Source: Duganella callida
GTDB taxonomy: Bacteria; Pseudomonadota; Gammaproteobacteria; Burkholderiales; Burkholderiaceae_D
NCBI RefSeq assembly: GCF_004614165.1
Contig: NZ_SPVG01000138.1
Span: forward strand, 1-36,258
Length of the DNA: 36,258 nt
Reading direction: 5' to 3'
Shown here: positions 30,869 to 36,258 of the stretch, piece by piece
Position numbering within the stretch: the first letter of the stretch is position 1
Layout of the letters: every line of letters begins with the position of its first letter
Made by a program: the position numbers and the translations under genes
Notes under the pieces: generated by a model
What the model was told of the DNA's origin: nothing
The model's database searches: none
What the model saw: the letters and a program-made list of their open reading frames with translations, nothing else

Positions 30869-33505
30869 TTATGCTGCATTGCTGGCCGGCGGCGGCAGCG
30901 CCGGGCCGGCGCGGTAGGTGTTGCGGCCGGCCTGTTTGGCCTCGTACAGCAGGATGTCGGCGCGGTTCAGCAGCTCGGCGGGGCTGACGTCCTCGTCGCG
31001 GTAGTAGGTCAGGCCGATGCTGGTGGAAATCGACACCACCGTGCCATCCAGGTCGAATTCGGCCTGCATCGCCGCCACGATCTTGGCCGCCAGCGCCGCC
31101 GCGTCGTCGATGCGGTGCATGCGTTCCATGATGATGGTGAACTCGTCGCCGCCCAGGCGCGCGATGGTGTCGCTGGCGCGCATGGTCTGGGTCAGACGCG
31201 CCGAAAAGGCCTTCAGCAGCGCGTCGCCGACCGCGTGGCCGAAGGTGTCGTTGACGGGCTTGAAGCGGTCGATATCCATGTACATCAACGCCATCAGATG
31301 ACCGTTCTCGCGGCTGGCGGCCATGGCGTCGTGTAGTTTTTGCAGGAAACCGGCGCGGTTGGTCAGGCCGGTCAGCGCGTCCACCTGCGACAGCCGCAGC
31401 AGGCGCTGTTTCTCGCGCTTCTGCACCGTGATGTCCTGGCGCATGACGTGGAAGCCGATCACGCTGGCGCCTTCCTCGTCCATCTGCGGGATGTAGACCA
31501 CTTCGAAGGTGCGTTCGATGGCGTCGCTGTTGTCGTCTTCCTCGAAGGTCAGGGTTTCGCCGGCCAGCGCGCTCAGGATGTAGGGCTGCAGGAAGGCGTA
31601 GCGCTGCTCGCCCATGGTCTCGCGGATGGTCTTGCCCAGCACCGCCGCGCCGGTGCGGTTGAATTCCCGTTCGTAGGCCAGGTTGTGGAAGCGGTAGACC
31701 TGCTCGGCGTCGATGTAGGCCACCATGGCCGGCAGCGTGTCGGCGATGGTGCGCAGGCGCGCTTCGCTTTCGCGCAGCGCGATCACCGATTTGCGGATGT
31801 GGGTGATGTCGTCCACCGTGCCGACGTAGCCATATACCTTGTCGTCCACCACCATGGCGGCGATCTTGAACGAGACCCAGATGATCTGGCCGTCTGGATG
31901 CACGCAGCGCAGCGTGTCGCGGTGCGGCAGGCGGGTTTTGGCCATCTGCTTGAGCGCGGCCTTGAGCAGCGCGCGGTCATGCGGATGCACCGCGCGCATC
32001 CAGGCGTCGCCCAGCGCTTCCTCGCGCGTCAGGCCGGTGATCAGTTCGAAGGTGCGGTTGACGTAGGTGCAGTGGCCGGTGGCGTCGGCGCGCAGCAGGC
32101 CCAGTGGCGAAGCATCGTTGACGGCCGCCAGTTCGGCCTGATTCTTGCGCATCGCCAGTTCGGTTTCCTTGCGCTGGGTGATGTCCTGCACCGTGACCGC
32201 GACGCCGTCGGTGATCGGCACGATCTGGTGGTGCAGCCAGTGCAGATCGCGGTTGGGCAGGAAATCGACTTCGAACTCCTCTTCCAGCGGCTGGCGCGCT
32301 TCCAGCACGTGGCGGAATTTTTCGACGAAGCCGTTGGAGTGCAGCGCCGGCATCACTTCGATCAGGCGCTTGTTCTTGATCTCGGCGCTGGTGTAGCCGA
32401 GCAGGCGCGCGCCGTTTTCGTTCAGGTCGGCGATGGTGAAGTCGAGGATTTCGCGGTGCGCGCCGCGCATGCGGCAGGCTTTGAACAGGTAGACCGCATC
32501 CAGGCTGGCGTCGGCGGCGGCGCGCAGCATCAACTGCGCCTCGATCACCTGGCGCGCGCTGTGGCGCAGGCGGTAGGACTGGCGCATCAGCAGGTACACG
32601 AACAGGGCCACCAGCACCGAGGCGGCCAGCGTGGCGGCGTAATACATGTCGCGCCGCCGCTCGAAGCGCGCCATCGCGCTCCGGGTCGGATTGCCGACCA
32701 CCGCCATCAGCATGAAGCGCGGCATTTCGGTGTAGCCGTAGACGCGCTCGATGTTGTCGAACGGGCGTTTCAGTTGCAGCTCGTCCGGCGACTGGGCGGC
32801 GCTGGACTGGACCGAGGTGAAGTCGATGCTGTCGCTGATGATGACCTGGTCGTCGATGCGCGCGGCCAGCATGCCGTTTTCGCGGCTGATCAGCATCACC
32901 GCGCCGCCCGGGTCGACGTCGAGCCGGTCGTAGTCCTCGACGAAATAGGCCGGATCCATCATCACCAGCACCACGCCGGCGAAGCTGCCGTTGGCGTTGT
33001 TCAGGCGGCGCGAAATCTGGATATGCCATTTCTTGGTGCGGGCGTCGACCACCGGGGTCGAGACCAGCGCGGTGTCGGACGGATTGCTGGCGTGATTCCT
33101 GAAAAACGGCTGGCTCCTGATGTCCGGCGCGAAGTAACCGTTTTTGCTGTCGATGACATTGCCCTCGCGGTCGAGGATGGCCAGCGGCAGATCGAGCTTG
33201 GTCGGCAGCAGCGAATCGAGCAGGCCGTTCTTGCGGGTGAATTCGGGCAGGCGCAGGCCGCCGCCGGTTTCCTCGTATTTCAGCTTGAACAGCTGGGTGG
33301 CGTGGGCGGTCTGGCGCAGCAGGTCGTTGCTGTGCTCCGCCAGCGTACGCGACAGCGACTGGCTGTGCAGCACCGCCTCATAGTGGGCGGTGAGTTTTTC
33401 CTGCCTTACCTGGTACAAGGTCGTCAGCCACATGCAGATCAGCAGCGCCGCGCCGAAGGCGGGCAACAGTATCACGCGGTACAGTCGGCGTAGAAAAGGC
33501 AGCAT
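30869..33505 (-). CDS. Membrane diguanylate cyclase with periplasmic sensor and three PAS domains
   Basis: The protein makes cyclic di-GMP. It has 878 residues from the ATG at 33505. A first membrane helix lies at about 10-30, then a roughly 250-residue periplasmic Cache-like sensor (LPLAILDREGNVIDSKNGYF, FAGVVLVMMDPAYFVEDY). A second helix lies near 287-310. Three PAS units follow, beginning near AADASLDAVYLF, NDASPLGLLRAD and IADTLPAMVAYID. The cyclase domain has an intact GGDEF (785-789) and an RxxD product-inhibition site (RASD) nine residues before it. There is no EAL domain. A GTG at 33544 would add 13 residues, but the ATG starts directly before the membrane helix and has AGGA upstream. 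The signal sensed is unknown. Confidence 0.94.
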   Translation of the reverse strand: MLPFLRRLYRVILLPAFGAALLICMWLTTLYQVRQEKLTAHYEAVLHSQSLSRTLAEHSNDLLRQTAHATQLFKLKYEETGGGLRLPEFTRKNGLLDSLLPTKLDLPLAILDREGNVIDSKNGYFAPDIRSQPFFRNHASNPSDTALVSTPVVDARTKKWHIQISRRLNNANGSFAGVVLVMMDPAYFVEDYDRLDVDPGGAVMLISRENGMLAARIDDQVIISDSIDFTSVQSSAAQSPDELQLKRPFDNIERVYGYTEMPRFMLMAVVGNPTRSAMARFERRRDMYYAATLAASVLVALFVYLLMRQSYRLRHSARQVIEAQLMLRAAADASLDAVYLFKACRMRGAHREILDFTIADLNENGARLLGYTSAEIKNKRLIEVMPALHSNGFVEKFRHVLEARQPLEEEFEVDFLPNRDLHWLHHQIVPITDGVAVTVQDITQRKETELAMRKNQAELAAVNDASPLGLLRADATGHCTYVNRTFELITGLTREEALGDAWMRAVHPHDRALLKAALKQMAKTRLPHRDTLRCVHPDGQIIWVSFKIAAMVVDDKVYGYVGTVDDITHIRKSVIALRESEARLRTIADTLPAMVAYIDAEQVYRFHNLAYEREFNRTGAAVLGKTIRETMGEQRYAFLQPYILSALAGETLTFEEDDNSDAIERTFEVVYIPQMDEEGASVIGFHVMRQDITVQKREKQRLLRLSQVDALTGLTNRAGFLQKLHDAMAASRENGHLMALMYMDIDRFKPVNDTFGHAVGDALLKAFSARLTQTMRASDTIARLGGDEFTIIMERMHRIDDAAALAAKIVAAMQAEFDLDGTVVSISTSIGLTYYRDEDVSPAELLNRADILLYEAKQAGRNTYRAGPALPPPASNAA

Positions 33506-33652
33506 GGGGCGGCAATCCTGGGACGTGGTCTGCGGTCGTAGCACTTATTCTGCACGGAAATATCGACTTTTGCATACCAACCATCAAAAATATACGCACT
33601 CTGTCACAGCTAATTCACGGGCAATGTTGATTTCTTTATTAGAATAGCGGGC

Positions 33653-34888
33653 ATGACTGAAATGACGATAAGCCTGTCCGCCGCGCGGGCGCTGCATCTG
33701 GCGGCGCAGGGACTGCTGCAGCCGCGCCGGCGCAAGGCGCGCCAGGACGACGTGGTGGCGGCGATCCGGCAGATGGGCGTGCTGCAGATCGACACCATCC
33801 ACGTGGTGGCGCGCAGCCCGTACCTGGTGCTGTGGAGCCGCCTGGGCGACTATCCGCCAGCCTGGCTGGAACAGGCGCTGGCGGCCGGCGAACTGTTCGA
33901 ATATTGGGCACATGAAGCCTGTTTCGTGCCGGTCGAGGATTACCGCCTGTACCGCCACCGCATGCTGGACCCGGAAGCCATGGGCTGGAAGTATTCGGCC
34001 ACCTGGATGCGGGAGCGCCGCGCCGAGGTCGAGGCGGTGCTGGAGCATATCCGCGAGCATGGTCCGGCGCAGTCGTCCGATTTCGAGCGCACCGATGGCC
34101 AGGCCGGCGGGTGGTGGAACTGGAAGCCGGAAAAGCGCTCGCTGGAAGTGCTGTTCACCACCGGCGCGCTGATGATTTCCGAGCGCCGCAACTTCCAGCG
34201 CATTTACGATCTGGCCGAACGCGTGCTGCCGCATTGGCACGACAGCCAGTTGCCGGACGTGGAGCAAGTGCGGCGCGAACTGGTGCTGAAGGCCGTCAAG
34301 GCCATGGGCTGCGCGCGCGCCGCCTGGATCAGCGATTACTTCCGCACCCGGCCACCGCGTCTCGATCCGGAAACGCTGGTGGCGCAGGGCGCCTTGCTGC
34401 GCGTCCAAGTGGACGGCTGGGACGATCCGGTCTACGTCCATCCCGACCACGCGGACCTGCTGGCCGAGGCGGCGCGCGGCGCGCTGACGCCGACCCTGAC
34501 CACCGTCCTGTCGCCGTTCGATCCGGTGGTGTGGGACCGCCGCCGCGCGCAGGAATTGTTCGACTTCGACTACCGGCTGGAGTGCTACACCCCGGCCGAG
34601 AAGCGCAAATACGGCTACTTCACGCTGCCGATCCTGCGCCGCGGCGCGCTGGTCGGCCGGGTGGACGCCAAGGCGCACCGCCGCGCCGGCGTCTTCGAAC
34701 TGAAAGCGCTGATCCTGGAGCCCGGCGTGCGCGTGAGCGAGCGCTTCGTGCGCGATGTCGCCGGTGCGCTACAGCGGCTGGCCGACTGGCACGCGTGCCC
34801 GCAGGTGCGGCTGACGCAGGCGACGCCGGCCGATGTCGCCGCGCCGCTGCGGGCCGCATTCGCTCAACAGCAGGAGCGGGCCGCATGA
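33653..34888 (+). CDS. Winged-helix DNA glycosylase of the AlkX/YcaQ type
   Basis: This is a 411-residue member of the HTH_42 (PF06224 type) family, whose members excise bulky alkylated bases and open interstrand crosslinks. The catalytic-site motif is Q45-I-D47 (MGVLQIDTIHVVARSPYLVLWSR). The Gln-hydrophobic-Asp form marks the AlkX/YcaQ branch rather than the AlkZ (Q-x-Q) branch. Other family features are YPPAWLEQAL, FEYWAHEACFVP, and the C-terminal SPFDPVVWDRRRAQELFDFDYRLECYTP. The ATG at 33653 sits seven bases after a TAGAAT that could be a -10, which would make the mRNA leaderless; no Shine-Dalgarno is visible. The DUF2804 gene follows after 10 bases. Confidence 0.92.
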   Translation: MTEMTISLSAARALHLAAQGLLQPRRRKARQDDVVAAIRQMGVLQIDTIHVVARSPYLVLWSRLGDYPPAWLEQALAAGELFEYWAHEACFVPVEDYRLYRHRMLDPEAMGWKYSATWMRERRAEVEAVLEHIREHGPAQSSDFERTDGQAGGWWNWKPEKRSLEVLFTTGALMISERRNFQRIYDLAERVLPHWHDSQLPDVEQVRRELVLKAVKAMGCARAAWISDYFRTRPPRLDPETLVAQGALLRVQVDGWDDPVYVHPDHADLLAEAARGALTPTLTTVLSPFDPVVWDRRRAQELFDFDYRLECYTPAEKRKYGYFTLPILRRGALVGRVDAKAHRRAGVFELKALILEPGVRVSERFVRDVAGALQRLADWHACPQVRLTQATPADVAAPLRAAFAQQQERAA

Positions 34889-34898
34889 GGTGCCAGCC

Positions 34899-35888
34899 GT
34901 GACCTTGCCCGCCGCTCCCGCCAGCCTGCTGGGCGCCGACGGTCAGCCGCTGTTCGGCCGTTACGCCGGGCAGGTCGGCCGCATCGACTGGAGCCAGCTG
35001 GCGCGGCCCTACATGCGCGGCGCGCTGTGGCGCCGCTTTCATCACAAACGCTGGCATTACGTGGCCCTGTGTACCGAGCAGATTTTCGCCGCCGTCGCCA
35101 TCGTCGATCTGGGCTGGACCAGCACCGCCTTCGCCTACGCCTTCGACCGCGGCGATGGCGACATGCTGGCCAATTTCTCGCAGGACGGCCTGCCGCTGGT
35201 ATCGGCGCGGCTGGCCGATGACGCGGGCGGTACCAGCAGCTTCAAGAAAGGCCAGACCCACATCGCGGTCGACGCCAACGGCGACGGCAGCTATCAGCTG
35301 ACGCTGCGCTGCGATTATCTGGAAATCGACGCCGTCTTCGGCCCGCCCGCCGCGCCGCTGCTGCTGGCCGCCGGTCCGATCGCCAGGGGCTCGGTGCACG
35401 CGACGCAGAAATCGTCCGCCATGCCGCTGAGCGGCGAGCTGCGCACCTACCGCGAAGCGTTCAAGCTCGATGGCGGCATCGCCAGCTTCGATTATTCCAA
35501 CGGCCTGCTGGCGCGCGACACCGAATGGCGCTGGGCCTCGGCGCACAGCATGGAGCTGGGCTTCAACCTGCAGGCCGGTTATTTCGGCGGCAACGAGAAT
35601 GCGCTGTGGCTGGACGGCGACATTGTCCCGCTGGCGCCGGCGCACTTCCTGTACGATAAAAAGGATGCGCTGTCGCAGTGGCATATCTTCACCGAAGACG
35701 ATATGCTGGACCTGACCTTCACGCCGGAGGGCGCGCGCCGCGACAACCGCAAGATGCTGGTCGCGGCCAGCCGCTATCTGCAGCCGGTCGGCACCTTCAG
35801 CGGCTGGGTGCGCGGTGCGCCCGACCAGCCCAAACGCATGGTGACGCAGCTGATGGGCGTGACCGAAGACCATTACTCGCGCTGGTAG
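34899..35888 (+). CDS. DUF2804 family protein
   Basis: The protein has 329 residues, is all-beta in appearance and rich in Trp/Tyr, and has no signal peptide. The conserved-looking stretches FHHKRWHYVALCTEQIFAAV and FDYSNGLLARDTEWRWASA, and the end GWVRGAPDQPKRMVTQLMG, match DUF2804 as I recall it. The family's biochemical role is unknown to me. It starts with GTG at 34899 behind GAGGT. That ribosome site overlaps the alkX-like stop region, so the two genes are translationally close and likely cotranscribed. The upstream in-frame ATG at 34833 lies inside the previous gene and is less likely. Confidence 0.8.
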   Translation: MTLPAAPASLLGADGQPLFGRYAGQVGRIDWSQLARPYMRGALWRRFHHKRWHYVALCTEQIFAAVAIVDLGWTSTAFAYAFDRGDGDMLANFSQDGLPLVSARLADDAGGTSSFKKGQTHIAVDANGDGSYQLTLRCDYLEIDAVFGPPAAPLLLAAGPIARGSVHATQKSSAMPLSGELRTYREAFKLDGGIASFDYSNGLLARDTEWRWASAHSMELGFNLQAGYFGGNENALWLDGDIVPLAPAHFLYDKKDALSQWHIFTEDDMLDLTFTPEGARRDNRKMLVAASRYLQPVGTFSGWVRGAPDQPKRMVTQLMGVTEDHYSRW

Positions 35889-35899
35889 CCCCACACCCT

Positions 35900-36258
35900 A
35901 TGAGCATCCGCAACCTCGACCGTCTGTTTGAACCGCGTTCGGTGGCCGTGATCGGCGCGTCCGACAATCCGCAGCGCATCGGCACGCGCGTGCTGGCCAA
36001 TCTGCTGGACGGCGCGTTCACGCGCGAGGGCGGGCAGGTGTGGCCGGTGAATCCCAAGCACGCGGCGCTGCGCGGCCAGCCATGCTACAGCCGCGTGAGC
36101 GCGCTGCCGTCCGTGCCGGAACTGGGCATCATCTGCACGCCGCCGGCGACGGTGCCGGGACTGATCGCGGAACTTGGCGCGCGCGGCGCCAGGGCGGCCA
36201 TCGTGATGACGGCCGATCCCGGCCACAGCGGCGGCCGCAGCCTGCGCCAGGCCATGCT
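35900..36258 (+). CDS. CoA-binding acetate-CoA ligase / acetyltransferase family protein, 5' part only
   Basis: Only the first 119 codons are present; the gene runs off the right edge. The protein opens MSIRNLDRLFEPRSVAVIGAS, a Rossmann CoA-binding domain typical of ADP-forming acyl-CoA synthetases. It is also typical of the Pat/YfiQ lysine acetyltransferases that carry an extra GNAT domain. VWPVNPKHAALRGQPCY and ELGIICTPPATVPGLIAELG continue the fold. Whether a GNAT domain follows cannot be seen. The ATG at 35900 is 11 bases after the DUF2804 stop, with no clear Shine-Dalgarno. Confidence 0.88.
   Translation, partial: MSIRNLDRLFEPRSVAVIGASDNPQRIGTRVLANLLDGAFTREGGQVWPVNPKHAALRGQPCYSRVSALPSVPELGIICTPPATVPGLIAELGARGARAAIVMTADPGHSGGRSLRQAM

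Overview
The window is a GC-rich (mid-60s percent by eye), densely packed piece of a betaproteobacterial chromosome. The likely source is Oxalobacteraceae (Massilia, Duganella or Janthinobacterium type). This rests on the gene content: an EarP/EF-P arginine-rhamnosylation pair, a PEP-CTERM protein, an SprA-type metalloprotease, SbcCD, and a PAS/GGDEF protein. The genus is an inference. No insertion sequence, phage gene, integrase or CRISPR array was seen. No stretch longer than about 300 bases lacks a gene.

Layout, left to right. (1) 1-2580: the start of a FabF-type ketosynthase, a divergent AraC-type regulator, a DUF4126 membrane protein and two identical tRNA-Glu genes behind one clear sigma70 promoter. 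(2) 2588-5758, minus strand: a small uncharacterised cluster. In transcription order it holds a possible 16-codon ORF, a 294-residue glycine-zipper protein of four repeats, a strong intercistronic stem-loop, an 89-residue protein that resembles the N-terminal region of the next protein, and a cytoplasmic-looking S8 (subtilisin) peptidase. This is the best candidate for an undescribed system. (3) 5768-7689: a perfect palindrome, earP and efp. (4) 7789-10205: an exported amidase and a convergent unknown gene with a faint primase-like pattern.

(5) 10213-15652: msrB, a dipZ-type thiol transporter and msrA on the minus strand, divergent from an OmpR-type response regulator and histidine kinase. 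Together they look like an exported methionine-sulfoxide repair module with its own two-component system. (6) 15660-19504: an AraC/cupin regulator beside an Fsr-like MFS exporter, then DbpA helicase and a small repeat-bearing protein. (7) 19508-22453: a Tat-exported AcpA/phospholipase-C-family phosphoesterase with a near-consensus Pho box, a PEP-CTERM protein, a tiny secreted peptide with three Cys-Cys pairs, and initiator tRNA-Met. (8) 22467-25520: a methyltransferase, two poorly known proteins and an SprA-like metalloprotease.

(9) 25565-36258: sbcD-sbcC (SbcC carries an acidic insertion), a membrane diguanylate cyclase with three PAS domains, an AlkX/YcaQ-type DNA glycosylase, a DUF2804 protein, and the start of a CoA-binding acyl-CoA synthetase/acetyltransferase.

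All calls come from reading the sequence by eye. Family names are from recognised motifs, not database searches.
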